The position numbers and the translations under genes are program-made. The notes below the pieces were generated by a model. The model saw only the letters and a list, made by a program, of their open reading frames with translations. It ran no database searches and was not told where the DNA came from. This document shows, in pieces, positions 1-11,356 of a DNA stretch of 64,000 nucleotides. Origin of the DNA: Pilaira anomala (Eukaryota; Mucoromycota; Mucoromycetes; Mucorales; Mucoraceae); contig JAIXMQ010000029.1 in the NCBI GenBank assembly GCA_025716855.1, positions 62,001-126,000 of the forward strand. The letters run 5' to 3'. Within the stretch, counting starts at the first letter, position 1. The number at the start of each line of letters is the position of its first letter.

Positions 1-603
1 ATTGGACGTAAACCTATTGCTTACTCTCAAGAAATTAAAGTTGAACATGATATGACACCTATCACTGAACCTCGTATTCCTTCCGAATTAAACAACACCT
101 TGTTGACAGTGACAGGACCACTTGGAAAGTTGACATTACCCATCAAACCTTTTGTTAACATTGATCTTACCCCTGCTTCCAAAGACGATCTCAACTCAGA
201 AAACATACTTCAAGTTTCTATCGAAAACGAGGAAGAAAAGCAACAACGTTGTATGTGGGGTACCACTCGTGCTTTGATCAACAATGCTATCATTGGTGTA
301 TCTGACGGATATAAAGTTTATTTACGTTTAGTTGGTGTTGGTTACAGAGGTGTTCTTGAAGGCGATGAAAGAATTTTATCTCTCAAGTTGGGTTATTCTC
401 ATCCTATCCAAATGCCTTTACCTGAAGGTGTCACTTGTTCTGTACCAGCTCCTAACCGTATCATTTTACAAGGTAGCAACTTACAACATGTTACCGAATT
501 TGCTGCAAAGATTCAACGTTGGAGAATGCCTGAGCCTTATAACCAAAAGGGTATCTTTATCAATGATGAAACTATCAAGAAGAAGGAAGGAAAGAAGAAG
601 TAA
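1..603 (+). CDS. MRPL6: Mitochondrial ribosomal protein uL6m (L6), 5' partial
   Basis: The frame is open from base 1 to the stop at 601-603. It starts with IGRKPI, which matches the N-terminal SRIGKKPI block of L6 proteins, so only the first residues (and any targeting peptide) lie outside the window. An ATG at 52 is therefore probably internal. The two L6 folds are visible: an N-terminal VTGPLGKLTL strand region and a C-terminal RLVGVGYRGVLEG / LKLGYSHPIQMPLPEGV block typical of bacterial and mitochondrial L6, with a lysine-rich tail. The family is a large-subunit protein near the GTPase centre and sarcin-ricin loop. The mitochondrial assignment rests on the bacterial-type sequence in a nuclear fungal context. 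It converges on the METTL25-like gene, with 107 bases between the stops. Confidence 0.9.
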   Translation: MGRKPIAYSQEIKVEHDMTPITEPRIPSELNNTLLTVTGPLGKLTLPIKPFVNIDLTPASKDDLNSENILQVSIENEEEKQQRCMWGTTRALINNAIIGVSDGYKVYLRLVGVGYRGVLEGDERILSLKLGYSHPIQMPLPEGVTCSVPAPNRIILQGSNLQHVTEFAAKIQRWRMPEPYNQKGIFINDETIKKKEGKKK

Positions 604-710
604 AGAAATTAGACCATTCATTATTATTATTATTAAGTGTTTGTTTGCGTGTGTGTGTATATATACTACTTTTTTTTTTTTTTTTTCTCTTTTACAATAA
701 AAATTTATTA

Positions 711-1987
711 CTATTTAGAAGCAACATAAACTACATTTCTAGGTGAAGCAGATAAATCAAATAACGGATACATCCATGCTCCACTATTTTCATTATTATT
801 ATTTTGTTGTTGAACACAATCATTCAAGTATATCCATCTATCTACTAAAATAATACTTTCTACTATAGGTGCTAATAATCCTCTTAATATCCAAAGCGTG
901 ATAAATTGTTTATCTACTTGATTTTCTTTACATTTTAAGTAATGCAATTCGGCTTCTTCTGCAGTAATTGTATCTTCTGGTAATTTCAATCTTTTCAAAG
1001 ACGCCTTCACAAAAGGAACAAACTCCTTATTTTGTTTAATTCTACCTAATCTGGGTGGATCATTTATATCCGATAACCTTCTCTCCACAAGCATTTCCTA
1101 TAATAGGTACAGACGCGTTAATATATACATGCATAATTATTATATGTATGTACCTGAAGTAATGCTCGAAAGTAATAATTATCAAAAGCCTTGATGCATT
1201 GTTCTCCTTCATCAACCCATCGGGAGGGTGTATGACAAGACAATACCTTAGCAGTTGACCCAAACTTAATTAAATCATCTTTCTTCTTAAGATATTGGCT
1301 CATAGGAAATCCGGCAGTAGTAAGTGCATTATAACAGCAACCTACATTGACAACACAAGATACCTCTTTACTTTCTGCAAACAAATTGAAAATCATGGGT
1401 GATAAATCACCGCATGTATGTAAGCCAGTGACTAACCAGCGTTTATCTTGTGATGAATCAGGACTCCATCGAGCAATCACTTGTGAAATATTTTCTGGCG
1501 TAATCTTTTCAGTAACATGCTTTAAATTAGGATGTTCTTCTGCTTCTTCTTTCAAACTTTTCATAGCCTTTTTATCGTATTTCAAGGCACCTGTCGTCTG
1601 AATTTCACACATATCAACTGCTAATACCTCTAACCCGTAATCAAAAGCTAATGCCCTTGATAAATAGCCTTGTCCTGACCCAAGATCAATGACAGAATTG
1701 ATACTTCTTTCGTCACACACTGTCTTGATCAAGTGGCTCATCAATTCAACTTCATGGATCTTTTTATCACTCATACCACATAAAATATGCTTACTAATAC
1801 TTTGTTTCGTTCCCTTGTCAACATCTATATTAATATAATACGTTAACTTCAGATGTTTATCATTAATTGCATGTAGTACCTCTTGGTAACGCTAAATCCC
1901 GAGTGGTTTCTAAATAGGCTCGTAAAGACTCTGGCCAGATAGACTTTACTAGATACTGTCAGCCTCTTATTTCATATAGTTATTTTA

Positions 1988-2037
<50 letters not shown>

Positions 2038-2303
2038 TAATCACTATCAGGAGAAGTCAAGTCCAAAATTGACATAGCCCAGTTATCACCTGCTTCTTCC
2101 ATATGGTTCATAAGAGCTTGTCTCCATTCAAGTGGAAATTTCTCCCATTCACGAAGTGTGATCACGTTGAAAGCTAAAACATGAATTAACCAATGGTACT
2201 CTTTATAAAAGGACATTAATCGTTCCAAATACTGCTCTGGTGTATCATTGCTGTACTTGGGGGGAAGTCGAAATGGTACTTTATTTTCATAAATACTTGA
2301 CAT
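711..2303 (-). CDS. METTL25-type SAM-dependent methyltransferase, four exons
   Basis: The model joins 2303-2037, 1955-1880, 1824-1154 and 1097-711, giving 466 residues with frame kept at every GT-AG join. The N-terminal part (HVLAFN, FPLEWRQAL) and WPESLRAYL match the METTL25/RRNAD1 family N-terminal region. GMSDKKIHEVE corresponds to the family's SPKKxHEV block. VIDLGSGQGYLSR, near residues 158-170, is SAM-binding motif I. LHTCGDLSP and VGCCYN follow as in the family. Known METTL25 proteins are putative methyltransferases, and the yeast and animal substrates are not settled, so I assign no substrate. The first intron (2036-1956) has a 45-base homopolymer beginning at position +3 of its donor. 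Taken alone, the largest open frame would suggest a truncated protein; the full-length product needs the two upstream exons. Confidence 0.87.
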
Positions 2304-2811
2304 GGTCAACTGTGAAAAAAAAAGGATTTTTTTTAAATAGCGGATAGTTTTGACTTCTTCAGTGTTTTTATACATTTAGATTATATCACTAAACAGGTAT
2401 TTGCTTGACAGTATAGACCAATTTTCGTTCTAATCTTTTTAAGAGCATATTTTATTCCGAGAAAGAGAAGTTTACTTACTTCAAACAGGCTCATTTTATC
2501 ACTGGCAACATATTGGCACAGAACATGGTAGATAGCATTAATTTTGATGTTATTAGAGGAGTATTTACTTTATTCTGTTATGTTGAGCCTTGGAAACCTT
2601 TTATGAAAACGTGTAAGGTCTAGAATATTTGCAATGTTTTGTATCCTTTGATAAAACATTAGAAAGATAAAACTTCTATAGACTTTTGTGTGTGATGGGT
2701 AAAGTTCCCTCTGCATCCAATAAAAAAAGAGATGATTAAATCGAGATAAAAATAAAAATAAACTTCTTGTGTATTTTGTTGTTCTTCTTAAAAACGAAAA
2801 TTTAACAAAGA
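2304..2811. promoter_or_regulatory. Divergent intergenic region between METTL25-like and PAAF1
   Basis: About 500 bases lie between two divergent start codons, so it presumably carries both promoters. It is AT-rich with scattered T runs. I see no further gene, repeat or clear regulatory motif. Confidence 0.5.
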
Positions 2812-4548
2812 ATGTCTGTTCAAGCATTACCTTTTGTTTCTGTTCAAGCCGATTGGGATGACGTTGTACGCGAAGTTGCTTCAAATACAATTCCTGAAGG
2901 TACATTTTGGATCGCATGTTATTTGACAGGTTAGTTACCACTACAAAAATAAAGACATAGTTGTTCAGATTTTTTTGTACATGTAGGAAAGCAAAGCGTT
3001 CAAGGCTCAGTCATCGTAAAACGCACAAAAGAGAACGACATTCAACTTGAAGGAAAGGATGGAATAACCGTTACCAATCTTAATTCTGTAACTACGATAA
3101 TTTTCTTGAATAAAACTCGAATATATATATATATATATAAACTAACTTTATTTTCATAGCGTACGTTCCAAGTTGAGTGCCCTGAACTTGGTGTAAAAGA
3201 TATCACTGTTTATGGTCCCAAGACTGATTTTTATCCTGTGAAAGGAAAGGCAGTAAGTAGATATGTAATTTATGTTGTATTTGTTTTTTTTTAAACGCTT
3301 TATTTCTATAGGTTACATGTGTAGATATATCACCTAATGGAAACTTATTTGCAGCGGGAAATGGCGATGAAATATCCTTAGGATCAGTAGCTGAAGGAAA
3401 ATCACAGGTAGATGCTAAAGTTGCATACGATCAAAATATGATACTAATTACGTAATATAGACTGTACTTAAAGGCCATCTTAGCGATGTTACTACCGTTC
3501 AATTCTTTCCTAGTAATTTGGTATTACTCACTGGTGGTGCAGATTTCCAAGTTAAAATTTGGTCCGTATTGAATGGTAGTAACCCTGTTACTTTGAAAGG
3601 ACATACCTCGGCTATTACAGGCACTGGTATTATCTCTCAGGGACGAAATGTATTGTGTAAGGATAATGTTACATACACATCATATTTATCAATTGAAATT
3701 AATATATTAATTACTAGCCTCTTCTCGCGATGGTACTGTCAAGTTATGGAACTGTGGTACATCATCTACTATCGCTACTATGGGCGATTACCAATTCCCT
3801 GTGAATAAAATGATTCTTACCAAACTTCCTTCTCAATACGAACCTGCTAGCATTGAAATTCTTGGTAAATTGTAGATATATCATTTTCAACTAAATTATT
3901 AATACGTTCATTTTTAGATCCCATGGAAGTTGATACAGCTGATAAACTTGTCATTGTTGCATTAGGTGATGGTAGTGTTCGTGGTATTCACTTGGGCACT
4001 AAGAAAGAGGTAATACACTCGCATGTTTAATACGTAGATTTACAGTACTAAACATAGATAATATAGATCTTCTCTACACCAACAAGCGATGTAGCATTAA
4101 CTGCTGTTGCCTATGATGAAGAAACTAATACAATCTTTACTGGTAACGCCAACGGTTTAGTCCAAGTATTTTCTATTAATAAGAGTCTTCAAGAACCACA
4201 TGTGAAATGGAAGAGAAATGGTCATGCTATCACAGCTTTAGTCACTAAATTGAGCGGAAATGGAGAAAGCGTACTCTGCGTTAGCACTGGTAAATTTATA
4301 GTATATCAAACTTTGTCTATTGAGTATGTACTGATTTACTTTTTTTATGTACAGCTGATGGAAGTGTTTATCAAACTGCACCTTTATCCAGCTTTTTAGG
4401 TGACAATAATACTATCCGGGTTGAAGCCGAATACACTGGAAGTGAATTAGAACCTGTTTATGACATGAAAGTGATGCCTAGTGGGCAAGAATCTGGATAT
4501 CAAAGAATTGCATGTGCTGTTCGTGATGGAAAGATTAAAATATATTAA
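2812..4548 (+). CDS. PAAF1: Proteasomal ATPase-associated factor 1 (PAAF1/Rpn14), WD40
   Basis: Nine exons (2812-2929, 2987-3087, 3160-3252, 3312-3407, 3461-3656, 3718-3864, 3918-4009, 4067-4289, 4355-4548) give 419 residues, close to the 392 of human PAAF1. Diagnostic blocks are QADWDDV near the N-terminus, VTCVDISPNG, VLKGHLSDVTTVQFFPSNLVLLTGG, DFQVKIW, and GRNVLSSSRDGTVKLWNCG, which are very close to human PAAF1, and the C-terminal acid-YDMKV... RDGKIKIY. The family is a proteasome regulatory-particle chaperone that binds Rpt ATPases (yeast Rpn14 on Rpt6) during 19S base assembly. Introns are 53-73 bases with standard sites. Nothing is broken. A second WD40 protein, WDR5, lies 15 kb away but is unrelated in function. 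Confidence 0.92.
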
Positions 4549-5139
4549 TAAATTTCTGTACATAATTTTAATCCATCTGTAATCACGGTTTTAAATCTAT
4601 CCCTTTTAATGTTTTGTTGTTGTTCATTCTCTCATCATATTTTTATGATTCATTCTACATAGACGTAATTCTTGATGATAAAAAAAAAAGCGCCTATTAA
4701 AATGTGTACCGTTTGAAGTTGTATTTCATGACGCTTTTCCAATTTATTGGGTTGCTATGTAAATATATAGAAACGCATGTGACATATTAAATACAATGGC
4801 TAGCTTAAAAGATTATGTATTCTCCTTTTTTAAAAGACGCAAGCGTAAATATGAACTGCATACTTTTTTTTTTAAAATATCTAATCAATCAACGAAAAGC
4901 TAAAAATATTTCCGTGCATATTGCTATTTCAATAAGTATTGCAGTCAAGAACAAGCCAGCAAGACTTACTAAAGACACGCTTACTGCAGTAAAGTTAATG
5001 CTAAGTTGCTAAGCAAAAAAAAACACTTAGGCAAAATGCTTACTGCATGTAAATCAAAAACAAATAAATGCTAGTACTACGATGTCTTAGATGTCTATTT
5101 TAGTGTAGAAGCCGGAATAAAAGTCTTGGTTTATTATAT
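4549..5139. other. Intergenic, no gene recognised
   Basis: AT-rich sequence between the convergent ends of PAAF1 and the RING gene. A 65-codon open stretch at 4815-5012 has no recognisable similarity. Short repeated words (cttactgca, gctaag) occur around 4970-5055 but do not form an array. Confidence 0.5.
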
Positions 5140-6842
5140 TCAAAATATCCAGGAGCGTCTAGCAAGCGATAACATATCGTTTTTTAACAACCTAGAAGAA
5201 GCTGATGGTAAATCGTGTTGCTCGGCGGGTACAGATACAATATTAGAATCAGGTTGCGCCCATTTAGTAGACCATCTCTGCGCTTTAGAATAAAACTTCT
5301 GCTTACTTTCTTGACTTCTTCTTCTTCTCGTGGTACTTTCATCATTTATTCTAAAGACTTCTGTAGATATCTTCTCCTTTTCCTTCTTTTTTCTTTTTTC
5401 TTCTTCTTCACCGTCTTGATCTTGATCTTGATCATCCTCGTTTGATTTTCCTTTCGGGAAATAAAGTGAGATGAATTTTTCTAATGCAATATCAACAGTA
5501 CATTGTTCCGGTTTAAACGCGGTTCGACATAAAGGACAGAAACTTTCACGCTGATTTCGTAAAGTTAGCTCTCCTGTAACCGAATCAATGCTTTGACAGG
5601 TACAATAAACAGCTGGGGAGGGCTTTAACAACAAGAATAAGTTTTCTGAAATACGATTAATTGTTTTGGCTCTGTAACGATGACAATGACCGCAATACAT
5701 ATGTTGGACACAAGATCTACAAAATGTATGATGACAACTTTCTAGTATAGTTGGCTCGTGTAAAATAGAGAGACAGACAGCACATGTAAAATCCTCTCGT
5801 TTTGGAGAATTTGATTTTAAAACTTTTTTAAAATTTGCTTCTAGTGCTTGGTAAGGTTTTAACTGCATATTGTATCTCTGCTCCCATCTCATTTTCATCA
5901 CTTGATATAAACTAGGATCTTCTGGATCGGTTAATGAGCTCAATGAGATACTGCCGAGATCCCAAAGAATACTAAACTGACTTGTGATATAATGATTATA
6001 TAAATAAAGGTCTTGCTCCCAGCGATATACTTGGCGTATGCATTGCCTAAGCCTTGGGTTGCTTTTATTAGACTAGTGTAATAAACAAAAACAAGATTTC
6101 AGAATGCTTCGCATAGATTTTTAAATATATCAGTTGTATTTTCTTATATACCTCAAGTTTTTGTTGAATACGTCCTTCAATGCCTTTATAATATAAATGA
6201 AATCGAGAATCCTGTAATTCAGAATCGTTTTCATGCAATAACGTTGTTTCTGAAAACAGCGATTGATTTGTTATCAAAGACCCTATAACCACTGATTGTG
6301 AGTTTTGTTGAATTTTTGAAGAACAAGTTGGATATGAGTCCCATTCTTTTAAACATGTGGTAATAAATTGTTGCGCTTTTCTTAACGATTGTCTGTCTCG
6401 ATTTTTTAAAGGCGACGACTATTTTATGAGAGAGAGAGAAAAAAAAAATGCATTAATTATACATTTGTCAAAATATAAAAATAAAGAGGGGAGCGGGTAA
6501 ACTTACAACAGCACATAGAGTATGAGAGAGATCTTCCAATTGAGTTTTCAATAATGAAAGAGTGTTTTGACTGTGCTGACATACGCGATCTAACTCATGA
6601 TACCAAATTTGGATAAATGGATCCATTGATTTCCAATAAGACTTTTTATGCTGATTAGATAATAGACGAGTATATGCTTTTTCAAGTTTATCAGTATGAA
6701 CTAAGTGTGGGCTATACAATATTGATTCTTTTAGATAACTTGGTGGTTTGGCATATTCATCAAAAACGATTGTAGGTAATCGTTTTTTATTTTTCTTTTC
6801 TTTCCTGAAACTTTGAATCAATCGATTTAAAAGCTGTGCCAT
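5140..6842 (-). CDS. RING-finger protein with helical N-terminal region
   Basis: Exons 6842-6507, 6418-6152 and 6072-5140 give 511 residues. The N-terminal 250 residues are predicted helical, with LDRVCQHSQNTLSLLKTQLEDL and later an EQDLYLYN...FSILWDL segment; the layout recalls SPX-RING proteins but I see no SPX signature. A C3HC4 RING begins with CAVC and continues SCHHTFCRSC and CPLC, with 57 residues between the sixth and seventh ligands, longer than usual. The insert itself holds YCGHC and YCTC, which may bind metal. A basic and acidic tail follows (DQDQDQDGEEEEKRKKK). E3 ubiquitin ligase activity is the family expectation. The substrate is unknown. Confidence 0.72.
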
Positions 6843-6994
6843 AATTATAATAAACAAGTTAAAGAATGAAAAGAAAGAGTTTTTATTTATCTAAAGTGTA
6901 ATTTTATTTTTAAGTGTTTTTTTTTGGAGAAAAGTGATGAGAATAGTCGGCATAAATGATGGTAAAATGAAAAAAATGGAAATTTTTATCTAAA

Positions 6995-9419
6995 CTATTG
7001 TTTAAAAATGAAGAAAGATGAACTCATTCTAGCTTCGGCGGCATATTTACATAAGTCCTTTTGATTCTGTTCAGTCCATTGTTCATTTTTTGGTATTTCA
7101 ACAGATCCGAGCTTCTTGCTACCATACTTTTCTTGGTATCGTTGATGTTTATCATATAACCTATTTTTAAATAAATAAATAAATAAATATGAAATTACAT
7201 AATGTAAGGCGTATGTTTATACTTACTTTTTATATTCAGGAACATTATTCACACCACCAGAAACAACAATAAATGAGTTTTCAGGAAGTCCATTATAAAC
7301 AGTCTTAATATATGAATCCATAGTTTGGAGACGGATAGCACGTTCTGAATCTTGAGCTGCAGCACTAGGTACAATACTAGGGGCAGATTCCTCACCATCA
7401 TTTTCCAATGCGCGAAGTCTTTCCTCATCAGCAGTTTGATAACGAGTAAACAAAAAGTCCTTCTCCTTAATCTTTTCCATAGTCATTTCAACTAATTCCT
7501 CATCTGTATCTACACGGAAATAATCGCCACCGTGAGAGGAACCAAATGAACGATAGGTATTCTTTGAGCTTTCAATAATAGCACTTTCTCTAGGAGGACG
7601 ATTGGCTAACAAACGATCCATGATTAATTCAGTACGTTTGAATTTACCAAAGTTTGGCTTGTTAGCTAATTTAAGTTTAAATAAATCAAGTGTAGCAACA
7701 GCATCTTCTGCAGAATCGTGACCAATATGAGCTTCGTTACGATCTTGAATATGACGCTTCAAGTAATTACGAGCCAAGAAACGAAGCGAAGGTTTGTAAG
7801 GGGGACCACGATGATGATCATAAAGTAAAGATGTATCAACACAGTAAGGGTGAGCAAGACGCAAAGCTTTTAAATCGTTCTCCAAACCGTGACCAACTAA
7901 AATTGTGTTGTGATCAACGATCTTACGAACATGTTTTTGAGCCCGACGAAGAGAACATTGAGCGTTACTCATGGCTTCAGGTGTAATACCAGAGTATTTT
8001 GTTAAATAATCGATAATAGGTTCATCAGGTTTAACCATCTCATCTAATAATTTGGTACCATCTAATATGTAATAATAAAAGGATGGTGTCAGAATATGTA
8101 TATATATACATTATAATATTTCCATGATTAAACATACCTTCATCAATTAAAGTAACACGAGCTAAAGTACTACCAGAAACAGTCAAGACCATCTCACAAT
8201 CAATACCAATAATTCTCATTTGTTCACCTTCCTTTCTTTCTTTTAATGGAGCATGAGTTTCTTTCCAACCTTCAGGTAAAACGACAGAATTATCAAGGAA
8301 AGGAGGTATAGGGTAATCAGCCTTTTTTAAATCTTCAAGGGAAAGTATATAGTATTCACGCATCTTATTTTTGAACAGTTGAGTTCTTTCCTGTTGTTCC
8401 TTAGCTAAACGTTCCTTCTTAGAGTTTGACATGTTACATTGTAAGATATCAGCAACAGGGGCGTTGAAACGGCCATTTCGACCTGATATTTCATTGACAA
8501 TCATATATTTGCTGTGTTTTGCTAAAAAGGGCATAGAAGCTTTACCAACCCATTCTTCGCTCTTTAATTCCTCTAAATTCACATATGGCTTCACACTTTC
8601 AAGGGAGGTGCCAAAATAATTCGCATTTAATCCTTGAGCATAAACAAAAACCAATTTTTCAATTTTAGCTTTGTTAATAATATTACACCATGGTAAATTC
8701 GTGGTTTCAGATAAGGCATATAATACAAACTCGCCCAATTGCTTTGTTGGAATCACTTTATCGCTTAACCCCTCAGTTTTGATATTAAAGATTGGTTTAA
8801 CAATGACTTCTCCATTGACCTTAACCTTGGATTGTTTTCTAAGTAATTTCTTCTTACGGATAGCAGCAACTTTAGCTTTCACCTCTTCTTCTGTCAATTT
8901 CTTTGGTGCCTGATACGGCTTTGCCTTTACTTTTTTAGGAGTAAATTTGGGTCCTCTGACTTTGACGGGCTCTCCTACTGAAATGGCAACAGCAGCAGGT
9001 TTTTTCTCGGAGGTGGTAGCAGGCTTTTTTTCGACAAGGCTTTTCTTTTCTAAAACGGCAACTTTCTTTTCTACAACGACAGGTTTCTTTTCCACTACGA
9101 CAGGCTTTTTCTCAACAACAATAGGTGTCTCGGTAACAATAGGCTTAGTATCGACGCTTTTCTCTTCTTTTTTATCTTTCTTTTCCTTCTTCTCTTTTTT
9201 ATCCTTCTTATTCTTCTTATCCTTTTTATCCTCCTTCTCCTTCTTGCTGGACTTTGACTTCTTTACTTTAGAGTTATCTTGGTCGTCGTGAGCAGGGTGA
9301 GATCTCTTCTTCTTTTCTTTAGTCTCTATAATATCCATGGGTTCGTCAAAGCTGACATGCATTTTCTTTGTCACGTCATGTAACACCACATGCTTATCAA
9401 CAATGGGTGTAAACTTCAT
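6995..9419 (-). CDS. REX1: RNA exonuclease REX1 (DEDDh 3'-5' exoribonuclease)
   Basis: Exons 9419-8138, 8061-7227 and 7160-6995 give 760 residues. The first 170 residues are lysine-rich low complexity with repeated KKPVVVEKK units, suiting a nucleolar protein. The exonuclease domain has IGIDCEMV (motif I), VGHGLENDLKALRL (motif II) and GHDSAEDAVATLDL (motif III with the catalytic histidine and aspartate), the set expected of Rex1/Rnh70. YVKP-like VKPDEPIIDYLTKYSGIT is also characteristic. The yeast enzyme trims 5S rRNA, tRNA and 25S rRNA 3' ends. The intron at 8137-8062 splits the exonuclease domain between motifs I and II. The domain appears intact. Confidence 0.92.
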
Positions 9420-10356
9420 TGTGTTTATGTTGAATCGATTGAATCGTGATCAGGTATAAAAAAAAACTTCTTTCATTTTTCAATGAATGATTTCGTGACT
9501 GGTTTGCTTAACAGCAGTCCTTGTCGCTCTCAAAACTTTCGAAACACAGAATTCAATTAAAGAAAGTTTGTAATTGTCTACATTAATCATGCTAATTCCA
9601 TATCATAGTCTAATTAAGATTAACATGAAGATATCAAGCAATTGGCCCTTCCAATTACTGGCTTTGAGTAGAATATACATACAGTAGTGAAAATCATAAT
9701 AAATAACTAATAGAGAATGTTATATCATCTTATGCTCTTACAAAGAAAGCTGTAACAATCACTTTATAATAGTAATTTTGCTTTGGTTATCTCAGACATG
9801 TTGAGGTTTTGACTATTCATTTAATAATGTATTAATAAACATCGAGACTACCATACAGGCAAAAAAAAAAAAAAAAAAGTCCTTTGTTGTCTGAAATTTT
9901 ATTGTGTATTCCTAATAAATGGAACTTCGAACAATAATATCATTTTACTTGTTCAAACAAAAAACCTACTAGAACTATTACACACTAGAAAACAAGCATT
10001 AGGGCTGGAGCCATCATATTTGCAAAAGATGTTTATAATTTATCGCAAAAGGGTAATCACTCCTTTACTTTAAACCCCTTTTCTTTCAACAACAATGAAA
10101 AAGGTCAAATGTTATGGTTAGATACGTAATATTTTTTCATTGTAGGCTAATACAAACAATTCTAGAATATATGTATTGTCTTTTTGATATGTGATTAACA
10201 AGCATATGCTTACACGTAACTACGAACAACTTTATCAATATTAAATCAGGTATACGGGCCACAAGTTTTTTTTTATCTGTAAAATGCATTATACTCTTTA
10301 TTCTATTGACCTTTTTTTTTAAAATTTTAAAATAAATAAAACATCAAGTTGGTGAA
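9420..10356. other. Intergenic, no gene recognised
   Basis: Holds the promoter side of REX1 and the upstream side of the CDC20-like relic. It is AT-rich with an A run at 9862-9879. I see no protein similarity, RNA gene or repeat that can be supported. Confidence 0.45.
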
Positions 10357-11356
10357 ATGTCCTCTAACCTCATAGAATCAGGCGTTGAGAAATCAACAAG
10401 GAGGCGGTTTGTGTCTCTTAGTCGAGAGTATCTAGTTACGCCGTCCACAGACAATAGCAGTAATACTACAACCACTACCACAAAACCTTTAGTTAAGCTT
10501 CAACGAAAACATCCAAAAGCTAAAAGACCCGAAACTGGTAGCGACTACCACTCCTGAAAAGACCAATATCAAAACCTTGAATGATGTTGTCGCACCTACC
10601 AATCCTAGCGCTTCTTTAAATAAAATGACGACACATACATCAAAGAGCAAGGATTCGCTTAAAAGAGACCAAAATTCCTTGGATGTGATAGAAAAAAGTA
10701 AAGGTATCAGCAGCAAAAGCTCTTCTACAGTCACACTGAAGCGTTCATTGTCTACCATGTCTAAGTTAGATAAAGCAAATATAACATGGTTAAGCAAACC
10801 CCTTAAATTACATAAAAAGAATTAAAAAAAGATAGAGGTTAGTTAATATGCATATTTTTATTTATTCTATTTTATATATATAAACTGAAAATGTGTATAT
10901 AGTATGATCGTCTTACATATACTATTGAGGGTATACCAGCAGCACAATTCCTGATGAACCGATTCCCTGAATCAAATACAATCAGTTACTTTACTTCCAA
11001 GGCTGAAGTAGTATCAAAAAGTTATCAAGAACAAGTAGCTAAAGCATATGTACTTGAACCAACTAAACGCATCTTGAGGTTTACTTCCTCAGCGACTTCA
11101 TTACGACATGTCGATTTACGTAAGACCACGCCTAAACCTCAATTGACCACACGTATATCGGCTTTACCCATTCGATATATCCTTTCATCGCCTGAAAAAG
11201 GTATTGCATCCTGCTTTGAATCCTGATGGTCAAGTATTAGCTACTGCAGCTGCATATAATAACCTTAAATTTCGAAGAATCTTTGATGCCCATGGTAAAT
11301 CTAAGCTTGATTCACGAAGAAATGGATTAGTTTACAAAAATCACGGTAAACTTTAA
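10357..11356 (+). pseudogene. CDC20/fizzy-like pseudogene lacking most of the WD40 propeller
   Basis: Fragments in alternating frames resemble an APC/C activator. A Ser/Thr-rich N-terminal segment (10357-10557) changes frame near 10500 and runs to a stop at 10823-10825. After a possible intron come DRLTYT at the place of the C-box (DRFIPNR in functional proteins), then SYQEQVAKAYVLEPTKRILRF, which matches the conserved YQxxLAxA...RILxF stretch, then ALPIRYILSSPEK, the point where the propeller should begin with VLDAPG. Instead the next readable words, one frame over, are VLHPALNPDGQVLATAAAYNNLKFRRIFD, which is the last WD blade of the family. About 300 residues of propeller are missing, and the join falls on shared VL codons. 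Frame changes and the absent core make it non-functional as an activator. Confidence 0.68.

Noticed and set aside
52..603. ATG at 52 as the true start of uL6m
   Set aside because: The frame is open to base 1 and the upstream IGRKPI matches the conserved L6 N-terminus, so the start is outside the window.
4815..5012. 65-codon frame in the PAAF1-RING gap
   Set aside because: No similarity and no supporting signals.
5140..6842. SPX domain in the RING protein
   Set aside because: Helical content and overall layout fit, but the conserved N-terminal SPX motif and lysine cluster are not visible.
8947..9291. Phe/Ser-rich frame opposite the REX1 lysine-rich N-terminus
   Set aside because: It is the antisense of a Lys/Val/Glu repeat in a well-supported gene.
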